Shown piece by piece: positions 23,166 to 31,953 of a stretch of DNA of 40,812 nt. The translations under genes and the position numbers were made by a program. Below the pieces are notes generated by a model. That model was not told the origin of the DNA. It worked only from the letters and a program-made list of their open reading frames with translations, and ran no database searches. Source of the DNA: Nostoc sp. NMS8 (GTDB taxonomy: Bacteria > Cyanobacteriota > Cyanobacteriia > Cyanobacteriales > Nostocaceae); NCBI RefSeq assembly GCF_017115045.1, contig NZ_JABXKK010000105.1, positions 94,253 through 135,064 of the forward strand, in the 5' to 3' direction. Each line of letters starts with the position of its first letter. The stretch's first letter is position 1.

Positions 23166-23957
23166 TCATTCATTTCCCAAATAAGCTTCAATTACAGCCG
23201 GATCATTTCTAACTATAGATGGTTCACCCAAAGCGATTAATTGACCAAAATCTAACACCGCAATGCGATCGCACAAACCCATAACCAATGGTACATGGTG
23301 TTCTATAAGGATAATCGTTAAATTGAAGCGATCGCGCAAGCTGCGGATAAATTCACTCAATTGCTGCTTTTCGTTGGGGTTCATTCCCGCCGCCGGTTCA
23401 TCGAGAAGTAAAATTTGCGGTTGTAATGCCAAAGCGCGGGCAATTTCTAGCCGACGCTGATCGCCGTAGGCAAAGTTTTTGGCTTTTTCGTCAGCGCGAT
23501 CGCTCAATCCCACCAAATCCAATAAATCTAAAGCTTTTTGCTTAGTTTTCAATTCTTCACTAGGCGCTGGTGGTAATCCTAAAACTCCTGTAATCATATT
23601 ACTTTTAGTGTGTAAGTGTCGGGCAATTATCACATTTTCTAACGCTGATAATTCCCCAAACAATCGAATATTTTGGAAAGTACGGGCGATACCTAAAGCC
23701 GCAATTTGATGGGGACGCAGTTGGGAAACTTCTGCACCTTGATAAATTAATTTACCGCTAGAAGGTGGAATGAAGGCAGTAATCAAATTAAACAGTGTTG
23801 TTTTGCCAGCACCATTAGGGCCAATCAGTCCAAAAATCTCATATTTATTGACACTAAAAGATACATTATTTACCGCCACCAAACCACCAAAGCGCCGAGT
23901 CAATGCTCTTGATTCTAAAACAATATTGCTGTTATTTATTGGAATACTATGTGACAT
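23166..23957 (-). CDS. livG: Branched-chain/neutral amino acid ABC transporter ATP-binding protein LivG
   Basis: A 263-residue ATPase of the LivG type. Walker A is GPNGAGKTT, followed by LFNLITAFIPP; the LivG-specific segment GIARTFQNIRLF is present, the signature region is FAYGDQRRLEIARAL (a degenerate C-loop as in LivG), Walker B is ILLLDEPAAGMNP and the H-loop is ILIEHHVPLVMGL. It lies downstream of livM on the minus strand with a 93-bp gap that holds a dispersed repeat. Confidence 0.92.
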   Translation of the reverse strand: MSHSIPINNSNIVLESRALTRRFGGLVAVNNVSFSVNKYEIFGLIGPNGAGKTTLFNLITAFIPPSSGKLIYQGAEVSQLRPHQIAALGIARTFQNIRLFGELSALENVIIARHLHTKSNMITGVLGLPPAPSEELKTKQKALDLLDLVGLSDRADEKAKNFAYGDQRRLEIARALALQPQILLLDEPAAGMNPNEKQQLSEFIRSLRDRFNLTIILIEHHVPLVMGLCDRIAVLDFGQLIALGEPSIVRNDPAVIEAYLGNE

Positions 23958-23984
23958 TTTTGCATATTATTATGAATATAAGAC

Positions 23985-24062
23985 TTACGCAATAACTCTC
24001 TAAAACTCTTATTCCTTTGTGTGCTTCTCTTCGAGACGCTTCGCGTTCGCCTAGCGTTCCGG
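23985..24062. repeat. Dispersed repeat between livM and livG
   Basis: The gap includes an AT-rich segment and then CTTCGAGACGCTTCGCGTTCGCCTAGCG (24027-24055 region), whose GACGC-TTC-GCGTTC core folds back. The repeat runs into the livM 3' end: the final residues RTPFPPER of LivM are encoded by it and its flank. Confidence 0.5.
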
Positions 24063-24989
24063 AGGAAAGGGGGTTCGTTTTTTCCTTTGAAAAATATCTG
24101 GAGTAATTAGCCCTTGAGGAAAAAAGATTGTACCTATTACTACAAGTAAGCCAAAAATAATTAATCTCCCATCTCGCAAAAACTGCGCTAACCAATTAGG
24201 TAAACCACCAGTATCAGCAAGGCTTCGCAGAATCTCTGGTAAAGCTGTAAATACCATACCACCAACTACCGGCCCTAAAAAAGTTCTCGAACCACCAATT
24301 AAAACAAAAGTTAAATATATAATACTGGCATCAAAAGTACCTTGACGAGCATTCCAGGTATTGAGAAAGTGGGCACTAATAGCACCTACAACCCCTGCAA
24401 GTATAGCCCCTAGTGTAAATGCTAAAACTTTGTAATAAGTAGGATCAATTCCCATTGCACCCGCAGCTAATTCATCTTCGCGGATAGCGATAAAAGCCCT
24501 TCCGACACGAATACGTTCTAAACGATAAAGCAGCACCATACTAATTAATAGTAAGGGCAGGGCAATCCATAAATACTCAAGTTGTGTTTGGAAAGGTTGA
24601 GGAACGCCAAAGATTCCGACAGCGCCGCCTGTAATATCCAGATTGAGGGAGATGACGCGCAGAACTTCCACAAAAGCGATAGTTGCGATCGCTAAATAAA
24701 TTCCTCGCAATCTCAACGCCGGAATTCCCACTATTACACCCAATACACCAGAAATTATACCCGCAATTAACATCTCCAATAACAACAATGGAATAGGAAA
24801 TAAACCACTACTAGGAGTTAAAACTTTTGTAGATAAAATTGCTGCAATATACCCACCTAAAGCATAAAATCCTGGACTAGCTAAAGACAATTGCCCTGTC
24901 ATTAGCGGTAAGTAAAGTGACAGTCCTAATAGCGCCCCCAATACCATAGAGACAATTAAAGAAGCGTAAGTAGCGAAAAAATCAGCCAT
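24051..24989 (-). CDS. livM: Branched-chain/neutral amino acid ABC transporter permease LivM
   Basis: A 312-residue permease with about eight hydrophobic segments. The LivM signature is readable: LSLASPGFYALGGYIAAIL near residue 35, IVGIPALRLRGIYLAIATIAF near 90, and the cytoplasmic coupling loop with AFIAIREDELAAGAMGIDP near 165 (the EAA-like loop). It forms the membrane channel with LivH. The C-terminal RKKRTPFPPER looks unlike the family and is encoded by a dispersed repeat, so the end of the gene has been rewritten without harming the membrane part. It is separated from livH by a frameshifted Uma2 gene. Confidence 0.92.
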   Translation of the reverse strand: MADFFATYASLIVSMVLGALLGLSLYLPLMTGQLSLASPGFYALGGYIAAILSTKVLTPSSGLFPIPLLLLEMLIAGIISGVLGVIVGIPALRLRGIYLAIATIAFVEVLRVISLNLDITGGAVGIFGVPQPFQTQLEYLWIALPLLLISMVLLYRLERIRVGRAFIAIREDELAAGAMGIDPTYYKVLAFTLGAILAGVVGAISAHFLNTWNARQGTFDASIIYLTFVLIGGSRTFLGPVVGGMVFTALPEILRSLADTGGLPNWLAQFLRDGRLIIFGLLVVIGTIFFPQGLITPDIFQRKKRTPFPPER

Positions 24990-25043
24990 TTATTTTAAAG
25001 TATTTCCATATAAGCTCAATTAAACTATCACTTTTTTAAACTA

Positions 25044-25642
25044 TTAAGCTGTTAATATTTGCTCTGCTGTCAGCGTCAGTTCAGGAAAAGTTCGTGACAG
25101 AATTCGTTCTAAACCTCTAAACAGTGTCCGTTGGTATTTCCCCTCAGCATCTAATAGAAAAACAAATACAGCCGGAACTTTTGGATTTCCTAAATACTCT
25201 CTTAGCCCAATAAATAATCTACAATCCAATATTCTGTAATACCTAAGCGTTGATATTCATCTAATTTATCAATGTAGTCATCTTCCCAATTAGTTGATGT
25301 CACCTCTACAGCTAACTGGATAGGTTCTTCAAGTGCAGCATAAGCAAAACGATTTGAGCGCCATTTATCTTTATCTATGACACTTACATCAGGCTTGCGC
25401 CCTTGTTCTATTCCATTAGCAGTTATAGTTTTAAAGACTGCTGTGTTATTAACTACATAATTTAGGTTTTGTCGTCTAATTTCATCATTGAAACCAAACA
25501 ATAGAAAATTAGCGACATCATCATGATTTCTGGTTGTACGCACTTCTACAATTTCTCCATCTACAAGTTCATATAAACCTGATTCTGGACATTGTTCTAA
25601 AAATTGCTCAAAAGTTAACTTTTGTTTGGTGTATGTTTTCAT
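25044..25642 (-). pseudogene. Uma2 family (DUF820) gene, frameshifted near the 3' third
   Basis: Two overlapping minus-strand frames make one Uma2 protein. The first (25642-25202, 146 codons) has LTFEQFLEQCPESGLYELVDG, KPDVSVIDKDKW, LAVEVTSTNWEDDYIDKLDE and TEYWIVDY, then ends prematurely. The second (from about 25217 down to 25044) continues GLREYLGNPKVPAVFVF and ends ERILSRTFPELTLTAEQIL, the normal Uma2 tail. A small indel near 25210-25217 explains the shift, seen against the intact phrase YWIVDYAALGG of the copy at 34.3 kb. It lies between livH and livM on the same strand, so the 146-residue product may still be made. The nuclease core is complete in the first frame, but the C-terminal strands are lost. 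Confidence 0.8.
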
Positions 25643-25656
25643 AACACTTTGTCTCT

Positions 25657-26607
25657 TTAAACTTTCTGAATAAATCGCCGTCCAAGTAAACCTTGGGGTC
25701 TAACTAATAGCATGATAAACAAAATTCCAAAGGCTACTGCGTCTTTATATCCAGAGTAATCGGCGGGTACAAACGCCTCTACTAATCCAATTACCAAGCC
25801 TCCCACCACTGCACCAGGAATACTACCTAAACCACCTAAGACAATTACCGCTAAACCCCGCAAACCAAAAGCAATACCGAAATATGGCCCTGCAATACTA
25901 ACACTAGAAGCGACTAAAGTTCCGGCTAATCCTGCTAAAAAACTGCTGATGAAGAATGTTAGGATGATAAAGCGATCGCTATTAATTCCTAACAAGCTAG
26001 CTGTAGTTGGATCTTCTGCGATCGCTTGCATTGCCTTCCCATATTTAGTCCGATTGATAAAATAGGTAAGAATTGCCACAATCACCACAGATACAGTAAA
26101 AATTACCACCTGAACACTGCGAATCGGAATTGGATTTTCTGGACTACCAAAGTTAATCGCTGCTGGCAAATTACCGTAAGTATTTGCAGGGTAGGTGTAA
26201 CTTTCTGCACCTACTAAATACTGGATTAAATTCACAATTACCACTGCTACCCCTAAGCTAGAAACAACAGTTAGTAAAGGATCAGATCCTTGACGGCGCA
26301 GAGGTTGAAAAGCAACGCGTTCCATCACTATGCCTACCAATCCCGCCAAAGTACTTCCTAAAATCAAGGCGATCGCAAATGGTAATTTTATCGGCAGGGC
26401 TGCATTAGCTAACAAGCCATTAAATCCAAAGTTGCCACCCATAAGTGCGTAAGTGAAATATGCACCCAAGGTAAAAATTGCGCCATGAGCTAAATTAATG
26501 ATGCCCAAAATAGAATAAACCAAGGTATATCCTAAGGCAAAAATTGCATAGACACTGCCGATGGATAACCCATTTAATAATTGCTGTAAAAATAGATTGA
26601 TATTCAT
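25657..26607 (-). CDS. livH: Branched-chain/neutral amino acid ABC transporter permease LivH
   Basis: A 316-residue permease. Typical LivH features: LLNGLSIGSVYAIFALGYTLVYSILGIINLAHG at the N terminus (quoted in part: GLSIGSVYAIFALGYTLVY), MERVAFQPLRR near residue 90, the coupling loop KAMQAIAEDPTTASLLGIN near 195, and GLRGLAVIVLGGLGSIPGA near 245. It pairs with LivM in the membrane. The start codon is 7 bp after the substrate-binding protein stop, so the two are cotranscribed. Nothing unusual in the protein itself. Confidence 0.93.
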   Translation of the reverse strand: MNINLFLQQLLNGLSIGSVYAIFALGYTLVYSILGIINLAHGAIFTLGAYFTYALMGGNFGFNGLLANAALPIKLPFAIALILGSTLAGLVGIVMERVAFQPLRRQGSDPLLTVVSSLGVAVVIVNLIQYLVGAESYTYPANTYGNLPAAINFGSPENPIPIRSVQVVIFTVSVVIVAILTYFINRTKYGKAMQAIAEDPTTASLLGINSDRFIILTFFISSFLAGLAGTLVASSVSIAGPYFGIAFGLRGLAVIVLGGLGSIPGAVVGGLVIGLVEAFVPADYSGYKDAVAFGILFIMLLVRPQGLLGRRFIQKV

Positions 26608-26614
26608 TTAGCAA

Positions 26615-27880
26615 TTATTTTAGAAATGTAAATTTACCTTTGCTCCCGTCTTTTTCCATCTTTATTTGGGCAACATAGAAATCTTTTTGTACAACTTCAC
26701 CTATGGGAGTAAAACCAATTTCACCCAGAGGTGTATTGTATGTTCCGGCAAGTATCTGTTTGTTTAATTCTGTCCGCAATTCTGGTAGCTGTAATTTGTT
26801 GACTTTGCTCTTTTTATCTAAAGCTTGGAGTGCTTCAACATAAACCTGTACTGCTGTGAAAGCTTGAGCGCTAAATTGGGGTGGTTCTTTTTTGTATTCG
26901 TCAGTATAGGCTTTACGAAATGCCGCGTTAACTTCACCTGGATGTTCTGGACTATAAGCTTGAGCAATCAATACACCATCACAAAGGGCTTTACAAACTG
27001 GCAATAAATTCGATGTATTTAAACCATTTCCACCGACAATTAAGCCTTTATAACCAAGTTCTCGCAATTGTCGGACTAAATTACCACCATCAGCAGCCAA
27101 TCCAGAAATAATGATCAAATCTGGTTTGAGATTAATGGCATTGGTAGCTTGACTTTGAAAATCTGTATCACTGGTTTGGAACTTTTGGACTGTTATCACT
27201 TCCAGCCCTTGATCCTTAACTGTTTGTTGAAAAATTTCCGTTTCTGACTTGCTAAACGCATCATTTTGAGCAAAGAAAACTGCGACTTTTTTCAGTTGAG
27301 GATTTTGCTTAAGTGCAGCTTTCACCGAATTAGGGGCGACAACGGAAACTGGTGCGGAAACACGAGCAACGTAATCACCAATTTCGGGAATGCCTTTAGC
27401 AGTATTTGATGGGCCAATAATTGGTACTTTTGCACGTTCGGCAATGGGGTCGGCACTAAAGGCTTGCTGTGATAAAGTTGGGCCTACAATACCGATAACT
27501 TTATCTTTGTTAATGAGAGTTTGAAAAGCGTTAATTGCCCCAGCTTCATCACCGCTAGTATCTTGAAACACTAATTTAATTGGTGTGCCATTAACCCCAC
27601 CTTTGCTATTGAAATACTTCTCGGCAAGTTTGGCTCCAGCAACTTCCTCTTGTCCTAGTAATGCTACATTGCTAGTTTGTGCAACAGCAATACCGATGGG
27701 AATAGCTCCTGACACTGTACCCGTTGTCGCTGTGGTATCAGTTGCAGTGTTACTTGGGGTACTTGAACTATTAGTTGGAGAACTTGTCACAGGGGTATTG
27801 CCACCACCACCACCACAGCCTGTTAGTAGTAAAGCGCAAGTTGATAATAATGCTGTTGTCCGAGCAATCGCGTTGTTCAT
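26615..27880 (-). CDS. livK: Branched-chain/neutral amino acid ABC transporter substrate-binding lipoprotein
   Basis: A 421-residue periplasmic-binding protein of the LivK/Peripla_BP_6 type. The N terminus is a lipoprotein signal with lipobox LLTGC, followed by a Gly stretch and a Ser/Thr/Asn-rich linker (residues about 22-60) and then the first lobe, IPIGIAVAQTSNVALLGQEE. Further landmarks are NSKGGVNGTPIKLVFQD, VIGIVGPTLSQQAFS, the hinge region near AVFFAQNDAFSKS, and LIIISGLAADGGNLVRQLRE. It captures the amino acid in the periplasm and delivers it to LivHM. First gene of the minus-strand operon. The upstream 268 bp (27891-28158) contains no clean NtcA box (GTA-N8-TAC) on inspection. Confidence 0.92.
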   Translation of the reverse strand: MNNAIARTTALLSTCALLLTGCGGGGGNTPVTSSPTNSSSTPSNTATDTTATTGTVSGAIPIGIAVAQTSNVALLGQEEVAGAKLAEKYFNSKGGVNGTPIKLVFQDTSGDEAGAINAFQTLINKDKVIGIVGPTLSQQAFSADPIAERAKVPIIGPSNTAKGIPEIGDYVARVSAPVSVVAPNSVKAALKQNPQLKKVAVFFAQNDAFSKSETEIFQQTVKDQGLEVITVQKFQTSDTDFQSQATNAINLKPDLIIISGLAADGGNLVRQLRELGYKGLIVGGNGLNTSNLLPVCKALCDGVLIAQAYSPEHPGEVNAAFRKAYTDEYKKEPPQFSAQAFTAVQVYVEALQALDKKSKVNKLQLPELRTELNKQILAGTYNTPLGEIGFTPIGEVVQKDFYVAQIKMEKDGSKGKFTFLK

Positions 27881-28158
27881 CGTTGAATAATCATGTAGTT
27901 ATGAGATATTCGTAAAAAGCTCCTAATCTGCAAACCAAGTGACGCAGATTTACACTTTTGCACGAATTCTATTAAATCATTCTTATTTCACCATGCAAAG
28001 AGAAATATTCAAAGTGTTTGTAAATACAAATTATTATAATTAGTAATGATTTTATCATTCCTCCCTTCTATTGCTATGAAGTCGCTGAAAAAATCTCCGG
28101 GTTAGAGCGTCTGCGTTAACCAGGTAATTTTAGCTTGTTGAGTATTCAGTCAGAAATT

Positions 28159-28482
28159 TTAAGTCTTTTTTTCACTACCAGCTAATTCCTTTGGTTCGTA
28201 GTGACGGCAACCGTTACATGGGCCATCGGGATTGATTGCACAGCGAATGTAGCCAGATCGAGCATTAAACTTGCAGCTGATATCGCCAATTAGATAACCC
28301 ACTCCTTCTAAATAATAGCGATCGCCTGCAACCGATCTCAAATTTTGCCGTCCCTGCACCACTGGAAAATTCATCGCTGCTTGTCTCATCCGTAAGCGCG
28401 ATCGCTGGGTTTTGCGGATCATCCACAGGGAAAACAGGGACGGTAAAAAACCAACGGCAATCACTAAAAGTGTCTTTAACAC
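28159..28482 (-). CDS. DUF6464-type cyanobacterial small membrane protein
   Basis: 107 residues from a GTG at 28482, chosen because AGAGG lies upstream and because the protein then begins with a hydrophobic anchor (LLVIAVGFLPSLFSLWMI). The frame continues up to 28584, but that extension is polar and unlike a domain. After the anchor comes a basic region and a C-terminal domain with YYLEGVGYLIGDISCKF, then SGYIRCAINPDGPCNGCRHY: four Cys, as in the DUF6464 family seen in cyanobacteria. The function is unknown; the Cys arrangement could bind metal. Monocistronic. Confidence 0.65.
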   Translation of the reverse strand: MLKTLLVIAVGFLPSLFSLWMIRKTQRSRLRMRQAAMNFPVVQGRQNLRSVAGDRYYLEGVGYLIGDISCKFNARSGYIRCAINPDGPCNGCRHYEPKELAGSEKKT

Positions 28483-28709
28483 CTTCTTTTTACCTCTTCT
28501 GTGCGCTGATTGATTTTCCCTTATGTTGCACTCTAGTTTTACGGAAGTGCAAATATTAGGGCAGCTTTGCCTTTTTGCTACCAACTATGGTTGCAATTAG
28601 CAATGGCATTGTGGTGTCAAGAAATTTTGAAAAAGAAGTTCTTTCCACCACTTCAATCAGCATAACTGCTACAACCTCAAGGGTGGAATGCCGTTGAATA
28701 TCGATAATT

Positions 28710-29216
28710 TTAAGATTTGTTAACTAATACCTTTTTGAACAAGCATTTGGTATTAGCTTTAGCGCCACTCTTGTTTTTTCTGTGTCGCTGAGATGCTAAT
28801 CTTTTTTTGGTTTGCTGACGCAGTTGCTGTGCTAAGAGTGCGGCTTCCCTTTCGGCTCGGAATAAATCAACTCTTCGCGTTGTCAAAACAAATGATTCAT
28901 CCGGCTTTCGTTTCACCCAAGGGACGCTAACTGCGAAATACTGACAAATATTTTTGTATGCGTCCTGAATTACTGCTGGGTAACGTTTTTGAGTATTTAG
29001 TGTGTTAGCGATCGCTTTCAACTCCAATATCGCTGCTTCTAACTCCGCTGCCATCTGATTAATGCGTTCGACTTGCGTGATTAAACGCTCCCGTTCACTG
29101 ATGACTTTTTCCTCTTGGGGTTGCAGTGGCACTATAGCAGTAGTTACAGATGTCGGCTGCAACAGTGAAACTTTCACTAAAATGGGCTTTTTGTCCGTGG
29201 TTTGAATTTTTTTCAT
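28710..29216 (-). CDS. Hypothetical coiled-coil/basic-tail protein
   Basis: A 168-residue protein without a family I recognise. Residues about 40-75 are a strong amphipathic helix (RERLITQVERINQMAAELEA and following), likely coiled coil. The centre reads QDAYKNICQYFAVSVPWVKR, and the last 40 residues are very basic (KKRLASQRHRKNKSGAKANT), which suggests nucleic-acid binding or a cytoplasmic surface role. The ATG is followed by MKKIQTTDKKPIL. It lies divergent to trmFO, 147 bp apart, so both promoters are in that gap. The base composition is like its neighbours. Confidence 0.55.
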   Translation of the reverse strand: MKKIQTTDKKPILVKVSLLQPTSVTTAIVPLQPQEEKVISERERLITQVERINQMAAELEAAILELKAIANTLNTQKRYPAVIQDAYKNICQYFAVSVPWVKRKPDESFVLTTRRVDLFRAEREAALLAQQLRQQTKKRLASQRHRKNKSGAKANTKCLFKKVLVNKS

Positions 29217-29363
29217 ACTACTACCTCAAGTAAGGCTAGCTGACTTGTAAGGCATTGTAGCAGCAATTTAGTACAAATGTACTAAATTTTTTGCCACACT
29301 CACCACTCTTCATTTCTGTGATGCTGATGGATACTTATATATATGGGAATTAAAAATTTAACT

Positions 29364-30680
29364 ATGGAAAAACAGCCGATACAAGTAATTGGAGGTGGAC
29401 TAGCTGGAACAGAAGCAGCGTGGCAAATAGCTCAAGCTGGAGTACCAGTAATTCTGCATGAAATGCGTCCAAAGCGATTTAGTGCTGCTCATCATACAGA
29501 ACATTTAGCAGAACTAGTGTGTAGTAATTCCTTTGGGGCAATGGCAAGCGATCGCGCAGCAGGATTATTGCACGAAGAGTTACGCCAACTAGGTTCTATC
29601 GTCATTTCCAAGGCTGATGAACACGCCGTCCCGGCTGGTGGAGCGCTAGCTGTAGATCGAGGACAATTTGGCCAAGACTTGACTGAAACTTTAGCACATC
29701 ATCCTTTAATTGAATTCCGTCGAGGTGAAGTGTCTGCGATTCCCGAAGGAATTGTGGTTTTAGCAACCGGGCCTTTAACTAGTCCCGACTTAGCAGAAGA
29801 TTTGCTCCGCTTTACGGGTATGGAATACCTGAGCTTTTTTGATGCAGCGAGTCCAATTATAGTTGGAGAATCGATTAACCGTGAAATTGCTTTTATGGCA
29901 TCACGTTATGACAAAGGCGAAGCCGCTTATCTCAACTGCCCAATGGATAAAGAGCAGTACTTACATTTTAAGGAAGAACTCTGTAAAGCTGAACAAATAG
30001 AACTCAAGGGTTTTGAACGGGAAACAGCGAAATTTTTTGAAGCCTGTTTACCCATAGAAGAATTAGCACATCGGGGGGAAGATACCATGCGTTACGGCCC
30101 CCTAAAGCCAGTGGGATTGTCAGATACTCGCACAGGGGAACGTCCTTATGCTGTGGTGCAGTTGCGACAAGAAGATAAAGCCGGTCAACTGTGGAATATG
30201 GTAGGATTTCAAACTAACCTACGTTGGGGCGAGCAAAAGCGAATATTTCAGTTAATTCCCAGTTTGGAAAAGGCAGAGTTTGTGAGGCTGGGAGTGATGC
30301 ACCGCAACACTTTTATTAATGCTCCCCAGCTAATGCATCCTACCTTGCAATTTAAAGTGCGTCCGACATTATTAGCGGCTGGACAGTTGATTGGTACTGA
30401 AGGCTACACGGCTGCGGCTGCGGGTGGCTGCTTGGCGGGAATTAATGCAGCGCGGTTAGCTTTGGGTAAAGAAGCTTTAGTTTTACCACCAACAACAATG
30501 ATGGGTGCGTTATTGGAATTTATTAGTTCCGCTTCGCCCAAGCATTTCCAACCAATGCCGCCCAACTTTGGGATTTTTCCCGATTTAGGAATGAAAATCA
30601 AAAGTAAACCAGAGCGTTATGGACGTTACCGCGATCGCTCTTTAGCTGATTTGGCAAACTGGAAAGTTAATCGTAATTAA
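29364..30680 (+). CDS. trmFO: TrmFO: folate/FAD-dependent tRNA (uracil-54-C5)-methyltransferase
   Basis: 438 residues from the ATG at 29364; an in-frame ATG at 29343 would add seven residues. Landmarks of TrmFO: FAD motif QVIGGGLAGTEAAW, the EMRP(K) segment after VPVILHEMRP, LAELVCSNSFG (with the conserved Cys), AVDRGQFGQ, CPMDKEQY, FEACLPIEELAHRGEDTMRYGPLKP (partly quoted: PIEELAHRGEDTMRYGPLKP) and QLIGTEGYTAAAAGG. It makes ribothymidine at position 54 of tRNA using methylene-tetrahydrofolate as the carbon donor. The gene is complete and ordinary for the family. It is followed by a heptamer tandem repeat. Confidence 0.95.
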   Translation: MEKQPIQVIGGGLAGTEAAWQIAQAGVPVILHEMRPKRFSAAHHTEHLAELVCSNSFGAMASDRAAGLLHEELRQLGSIVISKADEHAVPAGGALAVDRGQFGQDLTETLAHHPLIEFRRGEVSAIPEGIVVLATGPLTSPDLAEDLLRFTGMEYLSFFDAASPIIVGESINREIAFMASRYDKGEAAYLNCPMDKEQYLHFKEELCKAEQIELKGFERETAKFFEACLPIEELAHRGEDTMRYGPLKPVGLSDTRTGERPYAVVQLRQEDKAGQLWNMVGFQTNLRWGEQKRIFQLIPSLEKAEFVRLGVMHRNTFINAPQLMHPTLQFKVRPTLLAAGQLIGTEGYTAAAAGGCLAGINAARLALGKEALVLPPTTMMGALLEFISSASPKHFQPMPPNFGIFPDLGMKIKSKPERYGRYRDRSLADLANWKVNRN

Positions 30681-30708
30681 TGGGCATGGGGCATGGGGCA
30701 TGGGGCAT
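30681..30708. repeat. Heptamer tandem repeat (GGGGCAT x4)
   Basis: Four tandem copies (the first with T in place of the first G) start immediately after the trmFO stop codon. It is a typical short tandemly repeated repetitive sequence of heterocystous cyanobacteria. Confidence 0.85.
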
Positions 30709-30747
30709 TGGTTATTAACTTATCTCCCTCATCTCCCCACTCCCCAT

Positions 30748-31389
30748 CTATACTTTCAGCACCCAAGCTTGACGATTCTCAGAGCTAACAAAAGGCGCCG
30801 GTACAATTTCGATATCCACTCCGAGGGCTTTGAAAGTGGCACGAATAGCAGCAGCATGAGCAGACTCAGTAGAGCCGATACTCGCCCCGATAGTAATCAA
30901 TTTTGGAGTTTTCAACTTAGCAATTTCTTGGCTATAAGCGATCGCAGCATCTATCTCTAGAGCTAAAGCCAACTTGGCAATATTCACATCACTATCCAAG
31001 TTCCCCTCACCCCTTTTGATGTAAGATGAAACATCATAACTAGACCCTGTTTTTACTGGAGTTCCTCCCAAACTCTTGATCGTAGCTGTTAAAGCATCTC
31101 GATGGTTTTTATGATCCGCTTGGTTGCGGAGTGCCAAAGCTAAAACAGCTTTACCAACCTCAGTAGTAGTTAGTTTGCCAGCAGCAGCACCATAAGCCCA
31201 AATTGCCTGGTGTTCGTAATAAAGAGCATTATTCAGAATTTTTATATCGTTTCGCCCAGCAGTTGTTAGAGCATCAGCCTTCTGGGCAATCAGCGGCAAA
31301 CCTAACGCAGTCGCTATACCACTAACTGCTCCACTCACTATTACCCCACGGCGGGAGGATTTTTTGCTTAAAGGATTTTGAGAGTCCAT
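30748..31389 (-). CDS. Tat-exported ferritin-like (DUF4439-type) protein
   Basis: A 213-residue protein with a twin-arginine signal: SSRRGVIVSGAVSGIATALG, cut near ALTTAG. The mature part is a four-helix bundle with ferritin-like metal-site residues: YYEHQAIWAY near residue 58 (Glu, His), NQADHKNHRDAL near 90 (His, His), LALALEIDAAIAYSQ near 140 (Glu), and GSTESAHAAAIRATF near 170 (Glu, His). The DUF4439 group is found in bacteria as an exported bundle; its substrate is not known. An AGGAGA site precedes the ATG. The upstream 209 bp before the next gene contain no gene. Confidence 0.8.
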   Translation of the reverse strand: MDSQNPLSKKSSRRGVIVSGAVSGIATALGLPLIAQKADALTTAGRNDIKILNNALYYEHQAIWAYGAAAGKLTTTEVGKAVLALALRNQADHKNHRDALTATIKSLGGTPVKTGSSYDVSSYIKRGEGNLDSDVNIAKLALALEIDAAIAYSQEIAKLKTPKLITIGASIGSTESAHAAAIRATFKALGVDIEIVPAPFVSSENRQAWVLKV

Positions 31390-31598
31390 GAGTTAGTGTC
31401 TCCTGAAGAAATCACGGTTTTACGATGCGGAGATGAAAATGAGGGCATACCCAGGGCACAAATAGCCCTGCAAGTACTTCCTTGGGAAAACAATAATTTT
31501 TCCCAATGAATAGTTCTAATGTGTCTTGACTAGATGTTCACTTTCCAGGCCAATGACTGCTCATTTTTAACTCATTTTGGTGGCAATGGTGTCAGCAA

Positions 31599-31802
31599 TT
31601 ACACTACATTTGGATCAGTAAGAGGGCAAGAATAAATCAAACTATGTTTTCCCACCTCTACCAGGTTTTCTACATATCTTTCAGCTTTGATCGGTGCTGC
31701 ATAATCGAGATTAAACCAATACAAGGATACTCCCACCACCGCTAAACCTGGACACAGCAAAGTGATTAAGAGAATTGCTATCCGTGCATTCAGATATACC
31801 AC
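31599..31802 (-). CDS. Possible small single-pass membrane protein
   Basis: A 67-residue frame from a GTG at 31802. One hydrophobic segment (IAILLITLLCPGLAVVGVSL, residues about 8-27) is followed by LYWFNLDYAAPIKAERYVEN and an uncharged tail. A weak AGCAGG lies upstream of the start. The charge pattern and composition look protein-like, and it lies divergent to the murein hydrolase gene. I do not recognise a family, so it may be spurious. Confidence 0.4.
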   Translation of the reverse strand: MVYLNARIAILLITLLCPGLAVVGVSLYWFNLDYAAPIKAERYVENLVEVGKHSLIYSCPLTDPNVV

Positions 31803-31953
31803 CTGCTAATATATCTGCTCAATACTGACATAGCTGGAATCCTTGTGTTACAACTTGGCAGACCAATTTAATAATGCGTTGGAGTGGGTGAATCAGATTT
31901 TGGGAATAATCCTCATAGTGTTTGAAAGCATAGTTGTGGTGGGGCTTCGCACT

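Noticed and set aside
27891..28158. NtcA-binding site upstream of livK
   Set aside because: No GTA-N8-TAC palindrome could be found in the gap, so nitrogen control by NtcA is not supported by the sequence.
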